Source: Pterobdella sp. o SKG-2022 (taxonomy: Eukaryota; Annelida; Clitellata; Hirudinida; Piscicolidae). Taken from it: DNA of 64,000 nt. The notes under the pieces were generated by a model that saw only the letters and a program-made list of their open reading frames with translations, did no database searches and was not told the origin of the DNA. Positions 1 to 12,268 of this stretch are shown piece after piece (the first letter of the stretch is position 1; every line of letters starts with the position of its first letter). A program made the position numbers and the translations under genes. The stretch covers positions 1,346,053-1,410,052 of the forward strand of contig OZ038320.1 of the NCBI GenBank assembly GCA_964035795.1, given 5' to 3'.

Positions 1-1096
1 ATATTTTTTGGCGTTAGATTTTGTTTGAAATATTGTAAAAAAAATTTGTGTTATAATATATGGTTTTAAATAAACTCAAAATATTTCTTTAATAAAGGTT
101 TTTTAAATCATATTCTGGCATTTTGTGCCCATCTTGAAATTAAAAAAACAAAAGATCAAAATTAGACTAACTTCATCATCAGTGCAGTAGCTTGAAAGAG
201 ACCAGCTTAAGTCACACCTACCATAGACTCACCATACAAGCACATTAACTAAAATTTTGTCCCTCGTGCTAACATGAAACTGAAGTGAAAAACCGATAAT
301 GCTCTACCAACTTACGTCCTTTTTTTAATTTTCTATAACAATTTTTTCTCTATCAGTCATTAGCGCTGTTCTCAGATTTCGACTCAGAATACACACAACT
401 TCAACGCAATAACCATTAATTAATTTGATGCATCTGCGTTCTTTGCTTTCATGCCTACTTGATTCATACAATAAGGATATGTATCATTTTATTGCATCAG
501 TTTCAACCTCATTTCAATAAGTTTTCACATCTCTAATAAATTCATTCAATCTTTTAAGGAATGCCATTCAAAAATGAAAACCTTCGTAACACCCTACAAA
601 GCCACTCTTCAATACAAAATAGTTTGCTTAATTATGCATTCAATGTACCAACAATTATGAGTCTAGCACCGAACTATGCATTGATCTTCTATATACTCAT
701 AATCAAGTGCTTCTAAGCCAATGCATCGTGTACCTCTCAATCCCTCACAACAATCTTGAGAGAGTCATTGTTTATTTGTTTAAAGAGGAATTCTTGCATT
801 TGTTCTGCCTTCGATGGATCCTCAGCATCCTGCAATTGAACCATGCTGTTATTGTTAGAACTATCAAAGTATGCAATTACAAATAAGCTTATAGGAGCGA
901 TAACTTCAAGAATTTCTGGGTCACATTGTGAACAGTTAGTCTCAAAATTGTGAACCATAAAAACACGACAATATTTAATTCAATTCAAATATTGTCTTGT
1001 TTTTATGGTTCTAGGTCACAGTTATAGTGAGATGTTGACGATAAAGTAGAGTGGAGCCGAACAAAGGCTTGAAAGCCATAATTATAGAATATTTCA
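1..1096. other. 3' flank of the SLC5 gene, no confident gene
   Basis: AT-rich sequence beyond the stop of the SLC5 transporter. A 73-codon minus-strand ORF (737-958) has fairly ordinary amino-acid composition and includes a Cys-x-x-Cys, but I see no splice partners and no family resemblance, so it may be chance. Nothing recognised in 1-736. Confidence 0.5.
953..1010. repeat. 24-bp inverted repeat (hairpin)
   Basis: The arms 953-976 and 987-1010 are near-perfect reverse complements (about one mismatch) around a 10-base spacer. A sequence resembling the right arm recurs at about 8427-8450. It could be the terminal inverted repeats of a collapsed DNA transposon, or a 3'-end hairpin of a nearby transcript; the function is not known. 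Confidence 0.55.
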
Positions 1097-4000
1097 TTAA
1101 AAACATTTGATTGCTGAAAGACTGTCAACCTGATCAGCTGTAGATGTTTTGTGGCAGTTAAGGAAGGGACTTAAAAGTTCTGTTTTCAAGTTCTTTTCTC
1201 CTCCTTCAAAAAATAAAAATTTTAAATGCAATAAATTATTTTCAAAATGACTGAAATGAAAAATAAAAAAAAAACATATATTTACTAGAAATAAATAATC
1301 AATAAATATAGGCTGAATGAAACAATTCAGCGACCAAAGAGAAATAATGCTCAAATATCGAAAAAAAAATTTTTAATTAACATATAAATATAAATTCTGT
1401 TGATAAACATTTTAAAATGAGACCTTTCATTTGAGAAAGAATGAAATAAAATAATTCTACAAAACTACACACAAACAAGCAATGAAACTCACCCGTACAC
1501 ACACTGACAAGCACACCGAGAACCAAGCTCACGATCACCGTGTAGGAACAGTACCAAAGAGTGGACATTTCTGAAAAGTACCTCCACCAATTCACCCTCA
1601 TGTGGGAGAGAGTATGGAGGTCAGCACTGTCTTTCGTTGTTTGGGGCTTTACCCTAGTTCAGTTTGTTAACTTAGTTTACCTCAGATTGAAGTTGGTTAT
1701 ACGGTGAAATTTTCTTAAGAAAAACTTTGTGAGTTTGAAAATGAATTTTTAGTGATACTCGTTTTTGTTTTTATGTTGATTACACTCTATTGTTATTTTT
1801 TTTTGCTAATTAATCATTTATTTTATGAGTTTAATTCAGAACGTAACTATATTTCGGCTCGTGTAGTTTTCACAGTTTTTAATTAGCCTATTATGAAGAC
1901 TTGATAAACGATAAGCAGATAAAAGAAAATATAAAATTTCACCTTACGATGTTTTGAGAAGTTTCGAATGCTCGCACTTGGGACACATTGGCTTGAGAAA
2001 TGGAGAGGATACTCTCAGCTCCATTCATTTGTTTCCTTCTATTTGATGTTCCGTTGTAGTTTTTAACTTCATTTAATTCTACATCAGTATAGTTTAATGA
2101 AGAGTGGAAAAAACTGGAATCGTTCGAAGATACACCAAAACTGTACATGTCCCGGCATCCATGAATTTTCATGGGAGAGGTTGGAGGTATAGAAGGTTTT
2201 GTGATCTGGGAACTTATGGCAACAATGATGCCTGCTGTTAAACCACAAAACAGCCCCGCCATCGCACCCTGGTGATCATTCGTTCAATGTAATGTGAAAT
2301 TTGTAGAGCGCTCTTTTTTGTAGCCTGAAAGCGCTTGTTACAAGTTTAATGGAGCGAAGACACAATGTGGAAGAGGTGCTAAATGCAAGAAGCATTTTTT
2401 AAAATGAACTTTCATTATTATGTGTACAAAAGTTTGAGATATGAATTTGTTACACACAACATATATACTTGATAAGAGTGGTTTGTTAGCTGGGTGCAGA
2501 GTTTGAGGTGAGATATATTTATTAATGAATTTTTTGGTTTTCATTAAATTTGAGTGAAAATTGAAGATTTGAGTCTAGTATGTAACTTATAGGTCAATAA
2601 ATTACTCAAAAAAATTCTATTCAAATGTGAACCTTAGAGTTGCTTCTAGGCACGAAAATGCCAAGCACAAAGACCCCCAAACACGGTCCTCCCAGCATCC
2701 CAAATACCGCCTGCGTTACCTGCATGTTGTTCTTGTGTGTAGACAATCATGTCTGATAATGCAACCTATCAAAGCAATGTGATCTGAAGATGTTCTAGCT
2801 AAGAAAATGTTTATAGAGATTTTGTCGTATGTTTGCAAAAAAATTAAAGTGTTCAAGTAAGGGAAATTTTTTTAAAAACACATTATTTCACTGCAGTTGA
2901 AATCTTTTTAAAACACTCACCGACAACACAGACCCCATCTTGGAGATGACCACAGTGAAGAGAATCATCACAAAGCCGCTTATCAAACCTGCTCATGGTT
3001 TTATGTTTTCAAAAACAGGTACATTTTTTTCAAAGATGACTGAAATTACAACTAATAAAAAGTTTTTTTCGCTTAAAAAATATCTAGCAAAAATAACAAG
3101 TGCTAAAAGTCGACCTTAAGCGGGATCGAACCTTTAGATTCTTATACTTACCTTACCAATAGGACCATCCAAGCCAATCGTCATAAAAATCCAATGCTTT
3201 TTAAACAATTAAAAACCTGAACAACTAACTTATGATCTTTAGCACCACAAATGATTTTTTTTCACTGATTGACTGGCCAAGACACACAGCTAATATGTCC
3301 TTCAAGAAAATGGCTGCCAACGAGTTTAAACCACTTGATATCGAACTAAAAAGTTTAATTCATTGTTTTTGAATCAGTTTTATTTCCAATGTATTTATCA
3401 AAAACTATTTGTTAATTTTATTAATAAGCACAATGCACTACGCTAAAAAATTAGTATTACTCCATGAAACAACTCATATGCTTGATTTTTAGTTCTAAAT
3501 TAGATATTAAACAAAACAGCACTGTAATTAAATTTTTCTAGAAGACACCAACCTCAAAGCTCCGCAGAGAACACACGCCGTAAGGAAGCCAGCGAAGCCT
3601 ACATAATGAAGCATGTCCATAATATATAAGGGAAGTATCTGAGGGTTGAAATTTATCACATTTTACAATGTAAATAAATAATAATAATTTAAATACATAA
3701 TAAAAATGTAAATAAATTTAAATAAAAAAACAAAAATCAACCCATCATGCAGCTTCAGAGTATATATTTCTATGATTTAAAAATTAAGAATTGAGCATAT
3801 TTATGTCTGTTTCTACATTTTTAAAGGCGTGAGTGTGGTTTTAGTGTTTCAAAACGTTGAAAAAACTTTTGTCATTCGTACTAACATCACTGACTTTTGG
3901 AAAATATCAGAAGCAATTGTTTGTTTCAAAATGATTCATTAAGATAGTGATTTGACAAAAAAACTATCTTCATCGAAAAGCCAAATGTTTAATAGGTTTG

Positions 4001-6293
4001 AGGTGTTCATAAGCTTGTTGAGCAAAGATGATGTAATTGAGTGATGTGATAAAAGTTTTGATTTGAATTAAATGAAATTTAGTGAAAAAAAAATTCAAAA
4101 GTGTAATATTAAGAACACACTTCTTCATATTTTCCAATCCTATTCACTTTTACAGGATCGCACTTGAAGTAATGTGCAAAAGATACCAGACCACACCCAA
4201 AACACAGACACAACATCAATGATAAACCAGGAATGTTCCACAGCATGGCCCTTCAAGTTTCATTATTATATTCATTATTCATAGTAATAAACTCTTTAAA
4301 CAAACAAATTTTGTGCATTAGGGCAAAAAAACGCGGGTTTTGAAGAAAAACTAAAGACACAACTCAAGCCAACATTTTTGATTGTCTGAGGGTAGGTGTG
4401 CAAAGAACCCGCTGAACTTGTGCTTGGTTCACAGCGTACAAAGACAACCACATTATCGTTCCTCCAAGGGAAGTGCTCAGAGCTGTGTTCTGTACTCGAG
4501 GGTCCAGACTAAAGCTGCAGAAAAAATTTCATGCCTCAGTTTTATTCGGTTGAAAAAAATAGTTATTTGCATTTATTCCATTGATTTTATATTAAAAAAA
4601 TTTTTTTCAAACTTCAAAACACTAAAAAAATCGTTGATCTTGTTTAATTTCTATTCAAACGCCTTATGAATCTGAATAAGCGACAAATACTTGAAGAACT
4701 CCAAACGGCCATGTTCTTTGTAGATTTTCAATATGGGAGAAATGCCACCGAACTCTAGAAGACCTCTGATCACCACTACTGCCATACCAACCGTCATCAT
4801 TGTAGTCTGCACCACATCCGTCCACAACACTGCCTTCATCCCACCCTAAAAAGATTGTTAAGCATTTCAGCTGAAATTTAAACACAAAGAAGCTAGTTCT
4901 AAAAAAGCTGCTTTTATTCAAGTTTTTTCTATAAAATAAACTTTAATCAGAAAGTCAAACGAACCAATGAAGTATAGAGAATGCACGTTGTACCCACCAG
5001 CACCACACCTAACCACTTGTTCAAACCAGTGACTGTGGTTTGCGTTTTGGATTAAATTTTCAAATTATTTCCATAACATTTCAATATCACTTTTTATAAG
5101 ATTTTTAAAGATGTATTGAAACTGACACAAATACAAGATTAGGAGTTCAGTTTTAAACTGATTTATTGCGTTTTTCAGATTATATAAATAATGATAAGAA
5201 AAGCTTAAGCTTTTAACCCACTCACCAACTTGTAGAGCTAGGCATGGAATGTACAAGACAATCCCCATGTAAAAAATCTACATATATTTTTAAAAAAATT
5301 TACATTAGTTTTAAAATCAAAAAATCTATTTTTAAAAAATATGGCTCAAGAAAATTAAATAATTTAAGTCAAAATGATTCCAAACGCTACTGACAGTCTG
5401 CACGATGTAGATGACACAAATGATCAGACGTAGCTTCGTCCCGAATCTCATTTCTATATACTGTGAGAATAAATCATAGAAGTGCCAATGAAGAGTTTGT
5501 TCAGAAAGTTTTCAGTATCAAACAAACGAACAAACAAATAACGAATATTATTATAGTGGCGCGAAACTGTTCAAGTCTTCAAGCCCACTTTGGAATATAT
5601 ATTTATATAGAAAGTCTTCATTATTTAGTTTATTACGTATAATTGATTCTTTTTTATAATCAATTATTCAAACTCTATTTTCTTACGGAAGATGTATTTT
5701 GAAACGACTTAAACCTCTAAAACGTACTAAAAATTATGAAAAATCAACAAAGCACCTCAAAAACACTTGTAATGTTGAGAGCATGAAAGACCGGTAGAAA
5801 AAAGACGACATTCAATAAGATAGCGAAAGTGTATCCAAACAGAATGAAGACAAATTGAGAGCCGTTTGTGATGATCTCGGCTGGAACCCCCATGAGAGAG
5901 ATGGCAGAAATGAAGGTGGCAAGGATGGACATTGAAATCGGTAGCACTCCCATGGACCTGTTATGAAATTATTTGAGTTTTCGTGCATTAGTTTTTATTG
6001 ATATTCAGTTTTATGATTTATTTTTATATCTCATAGTTGTTAAGTAAAACGAGAATATTTTTAAATATCTAAAAAATGACATGTTAAACGCCAATGAGTC
6101 TATGTTTCAACAGTGCAAGCATGTCTTCTCCCTTTACCAACCTTCCTGCTAGCAAAAACTCTTGTGTGGTTTTGTTTCTAGAACCAACAAAAGCATGGTA
6201 AAGACCAACAAAAAGTGAGACGAGAAGAGAAACGGCAAACGTGGTATAATCCCAAACATTGAATTTGTTGCTGGGGAAAGTGATGTCTTCCAT
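1097..6293 (-). CDS. SLC5A: SLC5-family sodium/solute symporter (SLC5A5/6/8/12-like)
   Basis: Fifteen exons (6142-6293, 5756-5957, 5395-5460, 5226-5277, 4965-5032, 4691-4845, 4374-4508, 4121-4250, 3553-3638, 3230-3333, 2921-2988, 2633-2719, 1948-2268, 1493-1646, 1097-1203) join in frame to 628 codons, the usual SLC5 length. Seen: EFLLAGR then MGVLPISMSILATFISAISL near residue 50, VLWTDVVQ in TM5, a VNQAQVQR motif, and VFGMLGGPCLGVF in the late core. These match the multivitamin/monocarboxylate/iodide branch of SLC5 (sodium-coupled uptake at the plasma membrane by the LeuT fold). The substrate cannot be told. The extracellular loop in exon 13 is Asn/Ser-rich with NYT, NGT and NVS glycosylation sequons, and the tail is short. 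The exon 14 acceptor (after TAAAG) was chosen by phase and is the least certain junction. Introns hold a tRNA-like SINE and a dispersed repeat. Confidence 0.9.
3105..3180 (-). mobile_element. tRNA-derived SINE head in SLC5 intron 10
   Basis: On the minus strand a good polymerase III B box (GGTTCGATCCC, complement of 3122-3132) follows an A-box-like stretch (complement of 3151-3169) at tRNA-like spacing. The acceptor and anticodon stems do not pair well, so a SINE head or tRNA pseudogene is more likely than a working tRNA. Confidence 0.55.
5517..5612. repeat. Dispersed repeat, copy 1 (SLC5 intron 2)
   Basis: About 80 bases including ACGAATATTATTATAGTGGC recur at 62508-62588 with roughly 85-90 percent identity by eye. 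Both copies are preceded by AAAC-type repeats, as if the microsatellite were one end of the element. The family is not recognised. Confidence 0.75.
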
Positions 6294-7121
6294 TCAGGTT
6301 GAGCAATGGATAAGTATTTAAAACAAGATAAACGTAGTAGGACAGTTGGAGGGTTGCTAATAGAGAAAACCAAGATTTTGAAGTTTTCGTAGTTTTAGTT
6401 TTTCAATCGGTATAAAGTAACTTGTGAAATAGTTTTATTTTCTAGCAGTGTTTGCTTTAAAGGCTTAAGTATTCAAATTATTTTAAGGTGTTTTCATTTT
6501 ATTGTCATTTCAAAGTTCATTTTTGCTCATATTTTATGATGGTAAGCTCACCAGCTTTTGAAGTTCAATAACATTTATGGACTCTTGAGTTTCATCAGCC
6601 TATCAAGCTATTTCTGAATAAACTCTCTAACAAAGAAATAGGAACATTACATATTTTTGATTTCATCTGTTAGTTTTCAAAATAACTCAGTGGATAAATT
6701 AATTTATCATATGAGCGCAACTTTTTTTTGGGTTCACACCACTTCGTACATAAATATTCCATGTTTCAAAGAAATATGTTAGAATAATCAGTCACTTGAT
6801 GATGGTATAGAAAACATATAAAAAAAATAAATATCCATTTTTTAAGCAACAAGAAAATATTTTAATTATAAAAGTTTTATACCAAGTGTTTTGAGTTAGC
6901 TTCATGCAAATTAGTATTTAAAAAACATTTAAAAGTTTGAAAATCAATAAGTTGATAAATTAATTCCCTCTACAAAGCTACAAGTTGTTTCACCAATGAA
7001 GCTCTCCAAATACATCTGAATTTCTAATTACTCATTGATTTTGGAAACGAATGTTTAAACAATATACAAATAATACATTGGTGAAAATGGAAATTGAGTT
7101 ATAAGAAAAAAAAAATAAAAC
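6294..7121. other. Intergenic, SLC5 5' flank
   Basis: AT-rich sequence upstream of the SLC5 start codon. It should contain the promoter and any 5' untranslated exon, but I see no distinct element. Confidence 0.5.
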
Positions 7122-7680
7122 TTAAGAAAAAGAGGAAGGAGAGCGGAAACAGGAAAGAATGCTGGTAGCATTGCCGCGGACAATTGCAAGGGAAATCTTT
7201 TGGCGCAACCAGCCTGCCTCCAAAGGAACCTCTGACGCCTCGATAACTTTTCTGCCTAACTCCTCAACAAAGCTGCTGGTTGAAGGTCCACAGCAGCCCG
7301 TTGTCTCGAATGCAACTGGTTGAAAATGGAAGTTGCCCACCAAGCCGTGATATTTGCGGCTTTTTAATATTTCCGCAGATTTTGCACTGAATCCTGACTC
7401 GATGGAGCTGGCAATAATGTGGCACTTGGAAAAAGCGTCGACGACTGTTGCGTCCCAGACCAAGCATTTTCCATGCTTCCAAGGGAAGATCAATATGCCA
7501 TCAGGACGACGACCGTCACCCCTGTCGAGCCCTGATGGTTCAAAGATGCTTGGCAAACCTATCATCCCCAGGCATCTTTTGATGATGGAGTTGATCTCGG
7601 CGTGTCTGGGAAATCTGCCTTCTTTCAGTCGATACGAAAAGCCATGAAAAAAATTGTGTCAAAAATTTAAAAACTCATCG
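7122..7680 (-). mobile_element. Fragment of a mobile-element protein, nuclease-like domain
   Basis: An open frame of about 180 codons with no start until mid-way (first Met at 7565). It reads FPRHAEINSIIKRC, then GLDRGDGRRPDGI, LVWDATVVDAF, FHFQPVAFETTGCCGP and SLAIVRGNATSIL. I know this motif set from the C-terminal part of predicted reverse-transcriptase proteins scattered in many invertebrate genomes. The RPDG...W...LVWD spacing suggests a PD-(D/E)XK nuclease fold, which is inference. The frame is clearly more GC-rich than its surroundings. No transposon ends were found, so it is a truncated copy or an exapted domain. Confidence 0.6.
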
Positions 7681-9767
7681 TGGTTTGCTAATTCACAAGT
7701 TTGAAAAATTTTCAATAAAAACAGAATTAAAAGAAGAAGTGTCTGTATTTTGCCCCACAAATTTGCATATCTTGAAACTAGATAAAAAATTTATTGTTGG
7801 AGATATAATTAAGTCTACTGACAATAAATAAGTTTCCAATTAGTTGTGCGTCAACCAAAAACATTTTCCCAATTAATTTCAAATTTTAATCAAAAGGTAA
7901 TACTATTTTGAATAATAGAGTCATATAAAATAAGAAAATACTTAATTTTTTAAAAATATCTTGAGTGTCGAATAAGAAGAGAAAAGTTTTATTGCAAAGC
8001 TGTAAAGTGAAGGAGGCTGATGAAACTCACAACAAAGACATCTAGCAAAACAGCAATATTATATTTATTTATTTTATTTATTCATATTTAAATTGCGCGC
8101 TTTTAACAAAATTTTTATCTGTATTAAGGCGCTAAATAATAAGTTATGATATGAGAAATGAATTAAAATGATCTTCAAGAGACCATATAAACGATTTCAC
8201 AAAGAAATTTGATTTCAAGCACAAATCATTTCAGATTGACGGGGTAAAATGGCTGAATGAACAAGAATAGTACATAGTTCTACTAAGCTCAGGCCCTTCA
8301 CTATAAACTTTTGAGCAACATTCAACCTTTTGGCAAACTTTTCTCTTTTTACTTTCCCAATTCAGCTGAATTACTAATTACCTAATATAGAATATATCGA
8401 AAAGCTTCTTCAAAATAAAAAATTCAAATATTGTCATGTTTTTATGATTAAAGATTTCTACCCAAGTTTTAAAACCATTTTTGGTTTCATAATATGTTCA
8501 ATGTGCCTCAATTTTCAATTGTATGAAAACAAAATAGTATACAAAGTTTGTCATTTTAACACCAAAAATTTCAAATTTGCAACAGTGTTCCATGATATTT
8601 CATATTATCTTCAAAACTTTTTTCTATATTTGGCCTGAAATTCCATTATTACTTAGCTTCTTCTAATTTTATAAAATCAATAAGGAACAATTGGAGTGAA
8701 TTTTTTTTGAAAATTTTTCAAAACCTGTTTTAATTTTTTTTAAATCGATAGAAATCTCAAACGAAGTTTTCATTCAAATGCATTAATACTTAATTTTGTT
8801 ATGGGCAAATAAGACTCAATGCCAAAAGCCAAGTGTTGAGTGAGTGCGGCTTAACATAATGTAGGTGCTGCTGTTATGGTTTGAGGAACTTGGCAGGAAA
8901 ACTGTAAAGCTGGCTATGAAACTGTTTAAAAATTCTAAATGAAAGAATGATATTGTTTGTGAATTAGTTTTTATTGAAGTTTATTTTTACGTCTGAAACG
9001 TTTTAAATTCATTACAAAAAACATTCGGGAAAGGTTATATTCAAACGTAAGAGACCTTAATTATCAATTAATATTGTTTATAACTGTGAGAATGACTTTA
9101 GAGACTCTTCTAGACCGCACACTTAAGCGGTAGACCCCAGACCCGGAAGTACTCAGTTTGTCCCTTGTATAATCTCCAAACACGACAACTTGGAACATCT
9201 AGACACAGCTTAGATATGGATGAGTATAACGAAAATTGAAGAGTCGTTAATTAGAATTCAAAAACGATTTGCTTAAATTATCTATGCTGGAGTTTTACAC
9301 TTGATAGCTACATTACATATGCAGTTGAAAATGTAGTTTTTAAAAGAAGCTGGATTAATGAAGTTTTATCTCAAATGTCAAAAAATTAAATGGAATTTTT
9401 AAAAATTAGATTTTGAGAAAACGGAGTCAAGGTTTTAAACTTGAAACTCAGAAACTTTAACTTTATCGTTTTTTACATGTAACTACAAGCCAAGCTGACT
9501 TAATCATAAGGTAGCTAATGCTTCATTGTTTTGTGAAAGAATTTGTAGCTTTTTACAATATGGACAATGATTTGAAAGGTACAATTGCTTATGAGGTTAA
9601 ATATTACTTAGATGGTGATTGGCACCATCTTTGAGTTGTACTGCTTATATGATTAGAAAGCTTTGGCTCTAGATTCAATTCCATATAAAAAATAGTTTCA
9701 GTTTTGAATATAATCTCATTAAATTTGAATAAATATATAAATAATTGCAACCAAATTGCACACAGAA
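7681..9767. other. Intergenic
   Basis: AT-rich with no confident gene. Around 9090-9330 (plus) short patches resemble the decayed C-terminal end of a reverse transcriptase (for example RIQKRFA at about 9251), but stops interrupt it. An arm-like copy of the 953-1010 hairpin lies at about 8427. Confidence 0.4.
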
Positions 9768-10135
9768 TGAACAGAGCAGTTCGAACTGTTGCTTTTTTTA
9801 TCGCATTTTTTCTCGCTTCCATACTGGTCGACAATGTTATAAGCCTATTATTAACCTATGAAAGCATGTCCATACCAATGCTTCTACACAGAGCTTACGG
9901 GGCAGCTCTCTTGTACACGTACGAGTTTCCGATCTCTGTGAGACACAGAACGATGCTTATGCAGGCGATGTGTTTGTCAGTTTTCATTTCAAGTTATGCA
10001 AGCCCTGTTGATTCGCTTGAAGGCAATGTATTTTTAGTACTGATAAAAATCATCGTAATGCATTTTTGCGTTTTGGCAATCAAGTTCTGCACCTTGATCT
10101 TCTTGGAGCAACGCTTAATGGAAATTTTCTTCTAA
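9768..10135 (+). CDS. Putative small membrane protein, unrecognised
   Basis: A 122-codon open frame begins MNRAVRTVAFFIAFFLAS and ends LEQRLMEIFF. It has three or four hydrophobic segments (about residues 6-30, 62-78, 88-112) and a normal mix of charged residues between them. AATAAA follows within 90 bases. An in-frame upstream Met at 9704 is possible, but AATTGCACACAG just before the chosen Met could be a splice acceptor, so this may be a last exon. It runs tail to tail with ARID1. No family recognised. Confidence 0.4.
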
Positions 10136-10338
10136 TGAACTCTTCATACATTTTTTAACTGATTTGAAACAGTTACAACGCAAAAAATTTTTTGATTTTA
10201 TTTATAAAAACGATTATTTTAAATAAAGCAAACATTTTTTCGAAAGTATGATCAATAAAAAAATAAATAAAAGCTTCAGTCGTTGAGTGAAAACCTGCCT
10301 AAGAGAAACTGAGGACATAATTAACAAATATTTACAAG

Positions 10339-12219
10339 CTACATACACAATGTAAGCACTTCTTTTAGGGTACACGCCACACTTGCTTGCTTCCATCGGT
10401 GATCATCGTCATACGAAGCTGGAAGTTTTTCGTGGAGAAGGGTGAGAAGGCGATGTTTGTATGAGAGCAAGTTTGATGAGTTTTTGGCCACATGTAGCAA
10501 GATGAAAACCGCTTTTCTGAGCATCTGGCCGCTGAATTGGTGGTCAGATGAAATGGCTCCAGAAGTAATGATGCTCATATTCAATCTCAAACACTGAACT
10601 TCAATGAAAGTCAGAAGGGAACTTATGAGATTTCGATCCTCTGCCAACATCTTCACCAAAGAACTGTCTGCCTGCAAAATGCTGGCCACCAACACTAGTG
10701 AAAACTCCCTGTTTACCTGTTTGTGCATCCAGTCTGCATTGAGCGCAATAGTGCTGTGGTGGACAGGGTTGAAGATGGGGAAATGCGGAAGTGATGAAGT
10801 TAGCATCATCATCTCATTCTCAAATTGCTGATCCCCTTCTGCTGCTCGGTTGATGAAGCCACACAAGCTTTTGATGAATTGGGTGATTTTGGGAAAAGGG
10901 GATGCGTTGATAAGTAGGTCGATATTGTAGCCTACCACGCAAAACTTGGATGCAGCTTCAAGAGCCAAGTCACAAATAGAAGGTTGCACTTCACCAAAAT
11001 CAGGTGGGAAGAAGGCAGAATTTCTAGGAACATCGGGGTCAGATGCGAGAAAAGAGGAGGAGGTGCACCAGTGAAGCAGGCCTTGCAAGAGAGGTATCAC
11101 CACACCATCATCGAATCGCATCAAGTCCAGATGACCTGCAATGTTGCTGAGAATGACAAAGGCATCTTGTCTTAAAGACTCGACTGTCCTCCAATGGTGG
11201 TGGGAATGGAGCATGATGAGGTTGGAAAGAATGAAAAGGAGGGGTGCATGGTGACACATAGGAGCCTCGTTGGAGGGGATGAAGGAGAAGTTGCGGAGAA
11301 TGCTCATCAGTTGCAAACACTTTCTAGCCACCTCAAGATTCCAGTCATCCATGCTACAAAAGAGGTCTCCATGCAGTCTTCCTACCTCCACACATGCTCC
11401 ATCAAACTCATCTTTTGTACCCTCCGACTTCATATCTTCTGCTTGTGTCATGTCAGCTGCTTTCATCATTTTTTCTTCCTCAATAATTTCTTTTTTGATA
11501 TTTTTTTCTATAAATGTTATGCTGTCATCATTTTTTAATCCTATTTTTGTATCTTCAGCTTCTGTTTTTATATTTTTATACTTCAAATCTCCACTGTTTA
11601 AATGTGAAAAATCTTTCAAAAAGAATTTATTTTTCAACATCTCTTCATCTCGCAGCACCTCCATATTCAAAACCACATCTGGCACACACACCTCCACATC
11701 CCACTCCTTGTCATCCTCCATATAAAACTCTTCCTTCTTGTCCACTACATACAAACACCCATCTTTCACCCTCTTCACTTTTCGCTTTGAAGCATTTTTC
11801 AGCCATAATTCATCAAATATTTCCCGCCTATAATTCCCACTCTTCACATCGTTTCCCACAACACCACTTTTTTCGTTTTTATCCTTAATTTCAACTTGAA
11901 TATCATCACCAAAGAAAGTCTTGAGAGCAATTTTGAGGTGCTTAAGTAGCAGGTCAAGCAGGCCTGGCAAGCTCCTCAGATGTAGCCGGTGGAAGGCGTG
12001 CTCGTCGGCCGTCAAAGCTGTCAAAATGTTGAGAGCCCAGTTCACCTCTGCTAGTTGACCTGATCTCAAAGCCATCATCAAACGCCATGTATCCACGTGA
12101 CCTGTGATGTTGTGCCGATGTGTGCTTTGAAGTGGTTGAAAATATTAGTGAGCACTTGATCATAACGCCCAAAAAAGATTTCAGAAGAGATAACAAAATC
12201 TGTACCCCCTAACTTCCCC

Positions 12220-12268
<49 letters not shown>

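Noticed and set aside
9090..9335. Possible reverse-transcriptase remnant (plus)
   Set aside because: Only short patches such as RIQKRFA match; stops and lack of neighbouring domains make it too weak to call.
11194..11888. Several plus-strand ORFs over the ARID1 last exon
   Set aside because: Antisense shadows of the conserved ARID1 C-terminal domain.
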